A stretch of DNA of 64,000 bases from Ahaetulla prasina (taxonomy: Eukaryota; Chordata; Lepidosauria; Squamata; Colubridae): NCBI RefSeq assembly GCF_028640845.1, contig NC_080541.1, forward strand, positions 4,026,435 to 4,090,434, written 5' to 3'. A model generated the notes under the pieces. The model searched no databases and had not been told where the DNA came from. It worked only from the letters and a program-made list of their open reading frames with translations. Both the position numbers and the translations under genes were made by a program. Positions 20,736 through 33,094 of the stretch are shown here, piece after piece; the stretch's first letter is position 1, and the number at the start of each line of letters is the position of its first letter.

Positions 20736-21530
20736 TATTCTATTCTATTCTATTCTATTCTATTCTATTCTATTCTATTCTATTCTATTCTATTCTATGC
20801 TATGCTATGCTATGCTATGCTATGCTATGCTATGCTATGCTATGCTATTCCTTCCTTCCTTCCTTCCTTCCTTCCTTCCTTCCTTCCTTCCTTCCTTCCT
20901 TCCTTCCTTCCTTCCTTCCTTCCTTTCTTTTATGTATACTGGCAGCATATGCATCAAGACAAATTCCTTGTGTGTCCAATTATACTTGGCCAATTAAAAA
21001 AAATCTATTCTATTCCTTCCTTCCTTCCTTCCTTCCTTCCTTCCTTCCTTCCTTCCTTCCTTCCTTCCTTCCTTCCTTCCTTCCCTCCCTCCCTCCCTCC
21101 CTCCCTCCCCCCCTCCTTCCTTCCTTCCTTCCTTCCTTTCTTCCTTTAATCTGCACTGTGAGCATACACACCAAGACAAATTCCTTGTGTGTCGAATCAT
21201 ACCTGGCCAATAAAAAAAATTCTATTCTATTCTATTCTATGCTATGCTATGCTATGCTATGCTATGCTATGCTATGCTATGCTATGCTATGCTATGCTAT
21301 GCTATGCTATTCCTTCCTTCCTTCCTTCCTTCCCTCCCTCCCTCCCTCCCTCCCTTCTTCCTTCCTTCCTCCCTTCCTTCCTTCCTTCCTTCCTTCCTTC
21401 CTTCCTTCCTTCCTTCCTTCCTTTTATGTATACTGGCAGCATATGCATCAAATTCCTTGTGTGTCCAATTATACTTGGCCAATAAAAAAAAATCTATTCT
21501 ATTCCTTCCTTCCTTCCTTCCTTCCCGCCC
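20729..21530. repeat. Composite array of LINE-tail monomers and microsatellites
   Basis: (ATTCT)n, (ATGCT)n and (TTCC)n blocks alternate with three further copies of a ~75-80 bp LINE tail (20923-21000, 21147-21225, 21421-21490). The order tail, ATTCT, ATGCT, TTCC recurs, so a ~220-270 bp composite unit was tandemly duplicated. Open frames up to 308 codons over it are artefacts. Confidence 0.92.
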
Positions 21531-21534
21531 TGAA

Positions 21535-22134
21535 AATTCCTGGAAATTGTTAGCATGGTTTATGTTAATATGATTTCCTGCCTCTAGAAATCTGCAATGT
21601 AAACCATAATAGAATGAATTCAGAAAATTACGATTGTTTTATTGTTTGGCCTCCTGAAACTTGAGGCGGGGGAGAACAATTTAGAAAAAATTTAATGCTC
21701 TTTTGGATTGAATCATCTCATCTCTAAGAAGGCTGCGACACTTTCATGAATTGCTATAGAAGCTGTTAGAGGTGACAGGTTCATGTTATTAATTGTTAGC
21801 GCTCAATTGTTTTTGGATTTTCTCACAAATTTTCAAATCCCACATTATAGTTATTGGATTGTTGGACTTCTTCTTGTTTGGCCTCAGATCAGAACTGTAT
21901 TTTGATGGTGCCCAAACTAATAAGGCAAATTGCCAGGTGGGAAAGACCAGGTGAGGTCCATGAGTAAACGACTAATTAAAGTGATTTATTGTTAAAAGTC
22001 CATGCACAGGAATCTTCTCAACTAATGGTGAGTACCAGCTTGGGCTTAGATAAGGGCCAACAGAATTCAAGAGAGGTTAGATTTAGTTCGCTTGTAGCTA
22101 TGTAGGGATTCTGGACCAATCCTTGAAATACAGC
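21535..22134. other. No recognisable gene or repeat
   Basis: Unique-looking AT-rich sequence. Confidence 0.4.
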
Positions 22135-23186
22135 TCATCTGTCTGGAATCCACACTGCATATCGGACATAAATACAATCAAGAGAGTCCAGAGATATTTC
22201 AGGAGAAGAGTCCTCCACTCCTCCACTCGCAATAAAATACCTTATGCCACCAGACTCCAAATTTTGGGCTGAGACAATTTAGAACTATGCAGACTTCAAT
22301 CTGACCTAAGCATAGTACATATAATGATTGTCGTGTCCCACTCCTCCGCTGACGGCCGGGTCGGGGAAGTCCGTATCAGGCGTGCCTCTGCAGCTCTGCC
22401 AAAGTCCTAGCAAAGTTCTCAAGGCAGGCAGGAGACCAGGAAGTGACTTCAGCAATCCAAGGTAGACTTTGCCTGACTCAGAGAATGCCAGAAAGCAGAT
22501 CCTTTATATAGGCCATGGGGTGTGGCTCCATGACTCAGCACTTATCCAGGCCTGCCCCTCCCTTCCTTCTGCTGACGCTGCCTATCAATTCTCCTGAAGC
22601 GAGGATCTCTCCAGGCTCCAGCTGTTGGTAATTGACCTTCCTCAGGCTCACATGCTGTGGGGGAGGGGGAGGGGTCTAGTTGCTCCGTTTGCCTGGGCAT
22701 GGAGCCAGGGCTGGGGGCTGGAGGCACGTCAGACCCTTCCTCTTGCTCGGCCTGTCTGGGCATGGTGCCAGGGCTGGGGCCTGGAGGCATGCCAGGACAT
22801 TCCTCAGCATTCGGCAGGAGATAAGAGGGACCCGGCTGTGGGGAAAGCGAGCGAGACACAACAATGATCTGCCACAATGTCCTACCAGTCAGTGACTACT
22901 TCAGCTTCAACCACAACAATACACGAGCAAATAATAGATACAAACTCAAGGCAAACCGCTTCAAACTCAATTGCAGAAAAAATGACTTCGGCAACAGAGT
23001 GGTCAATGCCTGGAATGCACTACCTGACTCTGTGGTTTCTTCCCCAAACCACCAAAACTTTAAGCTTAAACTGTCTACTGTTGATCTCACCCCATTCCTA
23101 AGAGGTCTATAAGGGGCGTGTATATGCTCACCTGCGTGCCTTCTGTCCCTGTCCTAATATTCCTTTTTTTTAACTTACTCTTTTCA
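22135..23186 (+). mobile_element. L3-like CR1 LINE 3' part, split by solo LTR C
   Basis: Upstream part (22135-22328) encodes 'SVWNPHCISDINTIKRVQRY'; downstream part (22864-23112) 'FSFNHNNTRANNRYKLKAN', 'NRVVNAWNALPDSVVS' and 'LSTVDLTPFLRGL' with a stop. The LTR at 22329-22863 lies between. The C-terminal reading is otherwise open for about 80 codons. Confidence 0.82.
22329..22863 (-). mobile_element. Solo LTR C (TGTTGTG family)
   Basis: 535 bp, tgtcgtgtccc to agacacaaca, with a perfect 5 bp target duplication atgat (22324-22328, 22864-22868). Minus-strand TATA-like ctatataaagg. The embedded frame V-V-S-R-S-L with P-G-S-M-P-R-Q repeats ends in 'DPRFRRIDRQRQQKEGRG'. Closest to LTR B. Confidence 0.9.
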
Positions 23187-23310
23187 TGTACCTTGATGAA
23201 CGTATCTTTTCTTTTATGTACACTGAGAGCATATGCACCAAGACAAATTCCTTGTGTGTCCAATCACACTTGGCCAATAAAAATTCTATTCTATTCTATT
23301 CTATTCTATC
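23187..23310 (+). repeat. Shared LINE 3' tail plus (ATTCT)n
   Basis: The ~98 bp tail is identical by eye to that of Rex1 at 20631-20728, followed by about five ATTCT units. Confidence 0.92.
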
Positions 23311-23795
23311 CGAATTAGGTTTATACTTTTACCTGTTATCTTATAAGTGATTGACAAATAAATAAATAAATGATACCTCTTTTAACTCCACCCCAGGTTC
23401 TGCCACTCCTTCTTCCACACATATAGATAGTGTCCAGGCTAAGACAATGGCGTGGTGCAACCCACGGTGATGTCACACACACGAAACCATTGTGCGAATT
23501 GTATTGTTTTACCGGTCTTAGGTGTGGCTTGCTATAAATAAAGGCAGAGTCCAGACATTTGCCTCAATAAGATGAATTTGTTTATTCAGCTGAATATAGA
23601 TGGGGTCCACATTGCAAGTGTGAACCCTGAACACACTTTGACACTCATATTTATGTGTTTGCGACCTTGTTCACTTCTCCACTCAGAGGGACTGGCACAC
23701 CCCACTCAGTCAAGCTGGCCCACTCAAGATGAGATAAAGAAGTACAGAAATAGCCACCCACCACCCTTGGAGGTCCTCCAAGGACATTGGGTGTC
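23311..23795. other. No recognisable gene or repeat
   Basis: Includes a 'tataaataaaggcag' word at 23533 that could be a retroelement promoter, but no boundaries can be set. Confidence 0.35.
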
Positions 23796-24199
23796 TGTCA
23801 GCCCTGAAGCCATTTTTTATGCTGGAGCCATTCTGGGAGCATCTTCAGGGCTGCCACTGCCAAGCTGGTTGGAGCTGTGAGAACTAAAAGGGGGAGATAG
23901 AGAAAACTGGTGATGTGTAGTCAAAAGAACATTCTTTCCCATGGGAGCCAAGGGCATTCTACCAGCTGTTGGAGAGGCTTGGACCTAAGTCAGCCAAGAT
24001 GGTGACTGTGACCTGGTTGGACCATGTGGTGGATGTGTGACTTGAGGGGAAGAACTTTGGGGTTTGATTTGGGGTGGGGAAAACTTTGGGTCCTCCAGAG
24101 TCAGGTTTCCCCCAGATGTGCCTAATAAATTTTTCCTTTGAGGAAGTTGCCTGCCTTGGAGTTTTGATTCCATTGGGTGTGTTTACTGGAGCCCTGACA
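23796..24199 (+). mobile_element. Solo LTR, family IV copy 1
   Basis: 404 bp, tgtcagccctgaag to gagccctgaca, with a perfect target duplication gtgtc (23791-23795, 24200-24204). A cctaataaa polyadenylation signal lies ~80 bp before the 3' end. Related to copy 2 at 24414. Confidence 0.82.
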
Positions 24200-24413
24200 G
24201 TGTCATCTCAGGGACATTGGGTGTTTCTGGAGGAACTTTCCATGACCTTGAAGGCCTGCAGAGATGCAATGGAATGATGACATCTGCAGAAAAGCTCCCT
24301 CAAGACTGTCAATAGAAACATTAGATTCCTGGTCAATGGTATGCAGACATTATGAAGCCCACGATAACTCTTACTCTAACAATGTCCACACATGCAAGAA
24401 CTGGAACCTCTAG
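24200..24413. other. Spacer between family IV LTRs
   Basis: Starts with 'cagggacattgggtg', a near repeat of the sequence before copy 1 (aaggacattgggtg). Nothing else recognised. Confidence 0.4.
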
Positions 24414-24799
24414 TGTCAGGCCTGGAAGCAATCTTTTTCGTTGGATCTTCAGGCCTGCCACATTTATTACTGTGGGTAATTGGGAGGGGGGATTGTATGG
24501 AGCCAGGGTGATATATACAGTCAAAATAACATTCCTTTCTCAGAAAGTCAAGGACATCTTGCCCTACACCTGGAGTGGCATGACTGGGAGGTATCTCCAG
24601 TTGGGATGGTGCTTTGACATGGACATGTGGGTGCAGGGAGAAGGGACTTGAACTTTCTTTTGGGTGGGGAAAAGCTGGAAGCTTTCAGATTCGGGTTTTC
24701 CTGGATGTGCCAATATGACATCTCTAATCAAATGTAGCTTTGAGGAACTTCTAGCCTCGGAGTCTTCTTTCGTTGAGGGTGTTCCTTGGAACCCTAACA
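24414..24799 (+). mobile_element. Solo LTR, family IV copy 2
   Basis: 386 bp, tgtcaggcctggaag to aaccctaaca, flanked by tctag and tccag (4 of 5 match). Shares 'ggggaaaagctggaagc', 'cagatgtgcc'-like and 'ttgaggaactt' words with copy 1. Confidence 0.75.
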
Positions 24800-25202
24800 T
24801 CCAGCTTCTCAACTTCATTTTCATTGAGACTCTCTATTCACAACTAGCAGTATTATTATTATTTTTTTGCTGAACAATCCTTTGCTTTGGGCTGACTTCC
24901 AGCCTCCCAGAAGGACGGAGACTCCACTTCTCCTCCCTCCCCCCCAAAAAAAGCCATCAAAGGAAGGAGGTGGAGAGATTTAATTGAGATAATTTTAGCT
25001 GTTCAGAACAGTGCAGACAATCTGGGAAGAAAAAAAAACCCAACCACATTGAGAGAGGAAAACGCGAAAGAGATGATTATAGAGTATGGTGCCGGATATA
25101 CCAAAAAAGGCAAAAACGGAGATTAGGGGAGAAGGACAGCCTAAGAACTTAGTAGGCGGAAGAATAAAGCACTCTTACATCAGACTAAACATTATTTTTT
25201 CA
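24800..25202. other. No recognisable gene or repeat
   Basis: Unique-looking sequence between the LTR and a SINE. Confidence 0.4.
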
Positions 25203-26300
<1,098 letters not shown>

Positions 26301-26419
26301 AACCTGGAGCTCTGTTATCCACTGCAGAGGCCTTCAGGAAGCAGCTACCCAAAGCCAAAGAAGTTCCTGAAGGCCTCTGACAGTGAAAAGGAAGCCGGCG
26401 GGGTGTGGGGGGGCGATGC

Positions 26420-26825
26420 ACACAAGTGAGGTGAATCAGTGGATGATATCCCCCCCCCGCCAAATAAGACCTAGTGCCTTTTTGGTGGAAAAAAAATACA
26501 TGACAGGGTCTTATTTTCAGAAAAACATGTGTACGTATATACCGTATTTTTCAGAGTGTAAGACGCACCTTAGTTTTTGGGGAGGAAAATAAAATAAAAG
26601 CTGATTGGCAGGTGGATGGGCCTCCCGGAATAACCCCAATCAGCTGTTCCCAGCGGAGAATTATAGCAACAGGTTCCTTGGTTGTGAGCTCTGTGCCTTG
26701 CTCTTTTTTTGGGGGGGGGGCTTTTTTTTTTCTGCCTCTGAAACTCGGTTTCAGAAAATAAAAAAAATTCTGCCTCTGAGAGCCTCCAAAACAGAACTTC
26801 AGAATAAAAGCCTCTGAAGCTCTAT
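26420..26825. repeat. Candidate MITE with accgtatttttcagagt motif
   Basis: Contains 'ataccgtatttttcagagtg' and 'taagacgcacc', a pair of words I know from dispersed vertebrate MITEs, plus G/T- and A-rich runs. Boundaries and superfamily are not determined. Confidence 0.4.
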
Positions 26826-27186
<361 letters not shown>

Positions 27187-27205
27187 TTGCTAGGTGTAAA
27201 ATAAG

Positions 27206-27277
27206 GGAGGGAGGGAGGGAGGGAGGGAGGAAGGAAGGAAGGGAGGAAGGAAGGAAGGAAGGAAGGAAGGAAGGAAA
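27206..27277. repeat. (GGGA)n(GGAA)n microsatellite
   Basis: Purine tetranucleotide array next to a SINE head. Confidence 0.93.
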
Positions 27278-27278
27278 G

Positions 27279-27512
27279 GCTGTGATGGCACAGTGGTTAG
27301 AATGCAGTACTGCAGGCTAATTCTGCTAACTGCCAACTTCCAGCAGTTCGATTCCCACCCGGCTCAATTTTGATTCAGCCTTCCATCCTTTCGAGGTTGG
27401 TAAAATGAGAAGCCAAATTGTTGGGGGCAAGAGGCTGACTCTGTAAACTGCTTAGAGAGGGCTGTAAAGCAACGTGAAGCGGTATATAAGTCTAAGGCTA
27501 TTGCTATTGCCA
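27279..27512 (+). mobile_element. tRNA-derived SINE (type T2)
   Basis: Head 'cacagtggttagaatgc' with B-box-like 'cagttcgattcc', body 'gattcagccttccatcc', and a 3' stem ccgctt-like/aagcgg before 'tatataagtctaaggc' and ctattg repeats. Confidence 0.85.
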
Positions 27513-27521
27513 TGGTTGTTT

Positions 27522-27788
27522 TGTTTTTTTTATTTGCATTTATATCCCGCCCTTCTCCGAAGACTCAGGGCGGCTTACACTATGTCAAGCAATAGTCTTC
27601 ATCCTATTTGTATATTATATACAAAGTCAACTTATTGCCCCCAACAATCTGGGTTCTCATTTTACTTACCTTATAAAGGATGGAAGGCTGAGTCAACCTT
27701 GGGCCTGGTGGCACTAGAACCTGCAGTAATTGCAAGCAGCTGCTGTTAATAACAGACTGCATTAGCAGTCTGAGCCACCAGAGGCCCC
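27522..27788 (-). mobile_element. tRNA-derived SINE (type T1), minus strand
   Basis: Starts with the 3' tail (tttatttgcatttatatccc) and hairpin 'cgcccttctccgaag', and ends with the tRNA-like head 'gagccaccagaggccc'. Full length. Confidence 0.9.
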
Positions 27789-27794
27789 TGTTAA

Positions 27795-28041
27795 GCAAAC
27801 TAATGGCTCATGTGGCCATTAAGCAACTCTGGCTTCCCCCAATGAGTTTGCTTATCGGAAGCTGGCTTGACATGGCCATCAGAATGCTGCAACTATCATA
27901 AAGACAAGCAGGTTGGCAATAACCTGCAATTTGATCACATGACCCTGGGGATACTACGACAGGCATAAGTGTGAGGTCCAGATGTAAACTGTAACTTCAA
28001 ACAGTCACTAAACAAATGATTTGCAAGTTGAGGGCTACCTG
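27795..28041. mobile_element. CAGGTAG-type MITE, truncated
   Basis: Contains 'ctggcttcccccaatgag', 'gatcacatgaccctgggga', 'cagtcactaaacaaatg' and the terminus 'gagggctacctg'. Confidence 0.72.
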
Positions 28042-28689
28042 TATCGGAGCCCAACATGCCCCAGTCTTGAATGGCTGAGTGGAAAGGGTGGTTTAATTTT
28101 GCAAAAATTTAGCTTGACTTATTTCTTTGTTCCCCTTCTGTTTATCTAATCATAATCGCTAAGGCAGCCTATAATAATAGCAGAACATTTTCTAGGCAAC
28201 TTCAAAGGTGCTTTTAAGCTGGTCTGTACAGTAAGGGGCCAATTTTATATTCTCAGCAATTTGTTGGAAAGTCTTTAGGCAGAGCAATCATTTGCAAGCT
28301 AAAGAACACAAAGGAGTAAGTGTTCCTTGTGTCATCATTTCTCAACATAGGCTGATATTAAAACACTTCCAAAAAAACCTCCCCACATCCTTATTTCGGT
28401 ACAGTCTGTCATCCAAACCTGAACATTTTCATCAAGCGTGTTATTAAATAGGAAGAATGAAGACTCGGTAAAGCCAACTATGTTTTTTTCCTTCCCTGAG
28501 CCTCCTAATTAATATATATATTGAAGGATGAAAAGCAATTTGTTTGGGGGACGTGTTGTACAATTCTACTTCTACTGCAATTCTGCACTGATTTCTCTTC
28601 ATGGACGAGAACTGGACTTTGAAACGGTGAGCTGTGCAATTCAACATTAATGAAATAGCCAAGAAGATGTTCTGTCAATCCAAAAAGTA
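28042..28689. other. No recognisable gene or repeat
   Basis: Unique-looking sequence. One 72-codon minus frame has no recognisable motif. Confidence 0.4.
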
Positions 28690-28698
28690 AGAATGATT

Positions 28699-28754
<56 letters not shown>

Positions 28755-28828
28755 TAGAAAGAGATAGATAGACAAACAGACAGACAGAGATTAGATATAG
28801 ATAGATTAGATATAGATATAGATGATAT
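28690..28828. repeat. (GATA)n array, part 1 (Bkm type)
   Basis: About 16 GATA units then variants with GACA. It continues after the SINE at 28829-29186. Confidence 0.95.
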
Positions 28829-29186
28829 AAAGGTAAAGGTTCCCCTCGCACATACGTGCTAGTCGTTCTCGACTCTAGGGGGCGGTGCTCATCTCCGTTT
28901 CAAAGCCGAAGAGCCAGCGCTGTCCGAAGACGTCTCCGTGGTCATGTGGCCGGCATGACTCAACGCCAAAGGCTCACGGAACGCTGTTACCTTCCCACCA
29001 AAGGTGGTCCCTATTTTTTCTACTTGCATTTTTACGTGCTTTCGAAACTGCTAGGTTGGCAGAAGCTGGGACAAGTCATGGGAGCTCACCCCGTTACACG
29101 GCAGCACTAGGGATTTGAACCGCTGAGCTGCCGACCTTTTGATCGACAAGCTCAACATCCTAGCCCCTGAGCCACCGCGTCCCTTC
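28829..29186 (-). mobile_element. tRNA-derived SINE (type S), full length
   Basis: Complete copy inserted in the GATA array, with 'atagatgatata' on both flanks as the likely target duplication. tRNA-like head at the right end, cctttaccttta tail at the left. Confidence 0.92.
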
Positions 29187-29237
29187 ATAGATGATATAGA
29201 TATCGATAAAGATACCAATAAAGATACAGATACATAG

Positions 29238-29281
<44 letters not shown>

Positions 29282-29410
29282 GGATGGATGTAGGTAGGTA
29301 GATAGATAGATATAGAAAGAGACAGACAGACAGATAGAGATTAGATATAGATAGATTAGATATAGATATAGATGATATAGATATAGATAAAGATACCAAT
29401 AAAGATACAG
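29187..29410. repeat. (GATA)n array, part 2
   Basis: GATA units with GGAT, TAGG and GACA variants. Internal words such as 'agattagatatagat' occur in both parts. Confidence 0.93.
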
Positions 29411-30068
29411 ATTAACAGAGTCAGAAGGGACCTTATAGATCATCTAGCCCAATCCCCCACCCAAGCCAGAGACTCTATACCATTCCGGACAGATGGAAGT
29501 CCAGTCTCTTCTTGAAAGCTTCCAGTGATGAAGCTCCCACAACTTCTGAAGGCAATTTCTGTTGATTGCTCTCACTGTCAGGAAATTTCTCTTTTAATTC
29601 CAGGTTGCTTCTCTCCTTAAATAATTTCCACCCATTGTTTTTTTGTCTTGCCTTCAGGTGCTTTGGAAAATAAGTTGACCCCCCCTCTCTTGTTTGTGGG
29701 AGCCCCTCAAATATTGGAAGATGCTACCATGTCCCCCCCCACCACAGTCCTTCTTTTCTCTAGACTGGCCAAACCCAAATCCTGCAACTGTTCTTCGTAT
29801 GTTTTAGTCTCCAGGCCTTTAATCATCTTAGCTGCTCTTCTCTGCGCTTTTTCCAAAGTCTCAACAACTTTTTTGCAATGTGGGGAGACCAAAACTGGAC
29901 GCAGGATTCCAGGTGTGGTCTTACTAGGGCTTTACAAAGCGGTACTAAGACTCCATGTGATTTTGATTCTATGCCTCTATTTATACAGGCTATCTTCTGA
30001 ATAGTCCCATTTATCAAAGTCTTTCTAAAATTCAGCACGCTGACTTGGATACTATATCCTAGGCGCAT
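29411..30068 (-). mobile_element. CR1 LINE 3' region
   Basis: Minus-strand reading gives 'VRPHLESCVQFWSPH', 'LEKAQRRAAKMIKGLETKTY', 'LGLASLEKRR' and the 3' end. Frameshifted. Confidence 0.9.
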
Positions 30069-30121
30069 TACGACCAGGATAGATTTTTTTTTAAAAAAGT
30101 GCTACTTTTTTTGGTCTCAAT

Positions 30122-30473
30122 CAGTGGTGAAATGTAAAATTTGTTATTACCGGTTCTGTGGGCGTGGCTTTTTTTTAAAAAAAAAACTTTTAAAAGCATT
30201 TTTTCTACAACCACTTCGGTTGAAGAGGTTGTAGAAAAAATGCTTTTAAAAGGCTCCTCTGACGATCCCAGCTGAGCTTTTTTTTTTACTTTTAAAAGCA
30301 TTTTTTTCGGCTGAAGAAAAAATGCTTTTAAAAGTAAAAAAAAAACCCTGATGATCGCATGGCTCAGCTGGGTATGGGGAGGCAGGGATTTTTGGTACTG
30401 GTTCTCCGAACCACCCACTGCCATTGCTACCAGATCAGGTGATCCGATCCGAACCGGGAGCATTTCACTCCTG
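30122..30473. mobile_element. hAT-like MITE, 352 bp, with internal hairpins
   Basis: Ends cagtggtgaaatg and catttcactcctg are inverted repeats, and flanks gtctcaat / gtctcaag match at 7 of 8 bp, the hAT duplication length. Inside, ttttaaaagcattttttc arms form two long hairpins. Confidence 0.8.
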
Positions 30474-30767
30474 GTCTCAAGATTAACCCTGTGTGGATAC
30501 AGCCTATTTTTCCCCCTAATCAGGATAATTTTCAATGAGCCACAGAATGCAGCCAGAAGCTGAAAGGATATGAGCTCTCACCCACTCAGTCTTTACAATT
30601 CAGGAAAATAATGCTTGTTGACAGAAGATTTGGACTAGCTGGGGCGAAACCAGCAGGTTTCCCTTTCTTGGTGTATTAAAATGATATCTAGTCATTTTAA
30701 CTGCATGTCATGAACATACTGGGAGGGTGTCATGGATCTGCCTCCAAGCCCAGAGATGCTATTCAGC

Positions 30768-31852
30768 AGGTTCTGACCGATTCTGGAGAACCGGTAGCGG
30801 AGTTTTTTTTTTTTTATAAAAAAGTTTTATTTTTACAATCATATCCAACAGTTCATCCAATGTACAGTCATATACAATTAGTCGGGCTTGCCCAGTCACC
30901 CCCCCTCCTTTTAACTCTCTTCCATCTTCTACCTTCTTCTACTTTCCAGACCTTCCTCCCCTTCTCTTATCTACATCCTCTCCTCCCTCCACCCTACACC
31001 TTTCTTCTCCCTCTTCTACCCTCTTCTACTTTCCAGACCTTCCTCCCCTTCTCTTATCTACATCCTCTCCTCCCTCCACCCTACACCTTTCTTCTCCCTC
31101 TTCTACCCTCTTCCTTCCTCTTCTCTCTCTTCTACCCCTCTTCTCCTCTTTCCTACCTCCTACTCTCTCCTCTTTTCTCCCTCCCCACTGTTCTAAAATG
31201 GTAGCTGGGCAGACCCGACCCTACATTAATTATATTTATACATCTTCAATAATCCCTGTACATTAACCATCACTCCATCCTCTACCCTCAACCCCCCAAT
31301 TCCCCTCCCCCTTACCCCCCACCCTCCACCCCCGACTTCCCAGAACAAAATGCAGGGTATCAAAACTAACAATCATAATCCAAAATAAATCCTATATTAT
31401 AATCTCTAGTCACTCCACACATAATCACACTCTCAATTCCCCTCTCCTTCAGAAATATATCTAATACAAATATTTCCTAAATTTACTCATATGCTATTCG
31501 ATATTTTTTTATCTGATACTTATTTTGAATATAATCAATCCACATTTTCCATTCTAACATATATTTTTCTTGTGTATAGTCTTTCAAATAAGCAGAGATT
31601 TTTGCCATTTCTGCCAGATTTGATACTTTCCGGTAGTGGAAATTTTGAGTAGTTCCGAGAACCAGCAAATACCACCTCTGGCTGGCCCCAGAATAGGATG
31701 GGAATGGAGATTTTGCAATATCCTTCCCCCAGGAGTGGGGAGGGAATGGGGATTTTGCAGTAACCTTCCCCTGTCACACCCACCAAGCCACGCTCACCAA
31801 GCCACACCACGCCCACAGAAGCAGTAATACAGAAATTTGAATTCCACCACTT
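30768..31852. mobile_element. hAT-like MITE interrupted by L1
   Basis: Left part carries 'gattctggagaaccggtag', right part 'gagaaccagcaaataccacc' and 'gaattccaccacttg', related to the element at 39058. An L1 copy lies at 30802-31629. Outer ends are approximate. Confidence 0.55.
30802..31629 (-). mobile_element. 5'-truncated L1 LINE insertion
   Basis: Starts with a poly-T (minus-strand poly-A), has a long pyrimidine-rich 3' UTR with a duplicated block ('cttctactttccagacc' at ~30938 and ~31025), and ends in codons for 'NLAEMAKISAYLKDY' and 'EWKMWIDYIQNKY', an L1 ORF2-like C terminus. Flanks ccggtagcgga / ccggtagtgga match at 10 of 11. Confidence 0.7.
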
Positions 31853-32815
31853 GCCCAGGCCCCTCTTCAAATGCAGAAAAAACAGGCTCAAGCTCAATCC
31901 CTCCAAGACGGAGTGGCTGTGGATGCCGGCATCCCGGTACAGTCAGCTGAGTCCGCGGCTGACTGTCGGGAGCGAGTCATTGGCCCCGATGGAGAGGGTG
32001 CGCAATTTGGGCGTTCTCCTGGATGCACGGCTGTCTTTTGAAGATCATTTGACGGCCGTCTCCAGGAGAGCTTTCCACCAGGTTCGCCTGGTGCGCCAGT
32101 TGCGCCCCTTTCTAGACCGAGATGCCTTGTGCACAGTCACTCACGCCCTTGTGACGTCTCGTCTGGACTACTGCAATGCTCTCTACATGGGGCTCCCCTT
32201 GAAAAGCATCCGGAGGCTGCAGTTGGTCCAGAATGCAGCTGCGCGGGTGATAGAGGGAGCCCCTCGTGGCTCCCGAGTGACACCTATCCTGCGCAGGCTG
32301 CACTGGCTACCTGTGGCCTTCCGGGTGCGCTTCAAGGTGTTGGTGAACGTCTTTAAAGCGCTCCATGGCATAGGGCCGGGTTACTTACGGGACCGCCTGC
32401 TGCTACCGAATACCTCTCACCGACCCGTGCGCCCCCACAGAGAGGGACTCCTCAGGGTGCCATCGGCGCGACAGTGTCGTCTGGCGACACCCAGGGGAAG
32501 GGCCTTCTCTGTGGGGGCTCCCGCCCTCTGGAACGAACTCCCCCCAGGACTTCGTCAACTTCCGGACCTCCGAACCTTTCGCCGCGAGCTCAAAACTTAC
32601 TTATTTATCTGCGCTGGACTGGGTTAGTTTTTTAAGTTATGGGTTTTTAATGGGTTTTATTTCCAAATTTTAATTGTGGCCAATTTAAATAAATTTTTTA
32701 CTAGTATTTTAATTGTATGTATTGTGCATTTTTTACTTGGCTGTGAACCGCCCTGAGTCCTTCAGGAGAAGGGCGGTATACAAATTTAAATAATAAATAA
32801 ATAAATAAAATAAAT
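31853..32815 (+). pseudogene. L2 LINE ORF2 C-terminal region and 3' end
   Basis: A ~250-codon open stretch covers the region after the RT palm: 'NRLKLNPSKTEWLW', 'RNLGVLLDARLSFEDHLTAV', 'LDYCNALYMGLPLKSIRRLQ', 'LHWLPVAFRVRFKVL', 'RRELKTYLFICAGLG', then a stop. The 3' UTR has the hairpin ccgccctgagtcc...agaagggcgg and (AAATA)n. It lacks endonuclease and RT, so it is a 5'-truncated copy, but the remaining frame is intact, which suggests a recent insertion. Confidence 0.9.
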
Positions 32816-32819
32816 AAAA

Positions 32820-33094
32820 AAAGTGGTGTTTTTTTTTCAAGAGGCAACTGGACTTTCTTGTTTTTCTTTGAAGACATTTCGCTTCTCATTCAAGAAGCTT
32901 CTTCAGCTCTGACTGGATGGTATGGAATGGACGGATTTATATTTCTTGCACACAGTTGGTCATTTACATTCTTTTTAGAGAGTCGTTGAGGCCACTTGGA
33001 GGTTTATCTGTATCCTCAGGGTCACCTGAGTAGTGCTAATGGCTATGAATAAACCCATTTCCACTTACTACTACAGATAAACCTCTGACTGGCC
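32820..33094 (-). repeat. Penelope-like 3' fragment (tentative)
   Basis: Contains the 'gacatttcgcttctcattc' / 'gaagcttcttcagctctg' motif and an inverted pair 'gaggtttatctgta' / 'tacagataaacctc' (33000 and 33073). The assignment to Penelope-like elements rests on my memory of this motif in vertebrates. Confidence 0.4.
32873..32906 (-). ncRNA. Hammerhead-like motif, copy 4
   Basis: Minus strand: CTGAAGA, one base, perfect 6 bp stem GCTTCT / AGAAGC around a 6-base loop, then GAAATGTC. The two conserved single-stranded blocks match the hammerhead core CUGANGA...GAAA, except for one extra base before the stem. Confidence 0.5.

Noticed and set aside
20627..21553. 308-codon open frame
   Set aside because: It is made of ATTCT, ATGCT and TTCC repeats plus LINE tail; pentamer repeats without stop give an open frame automatically.
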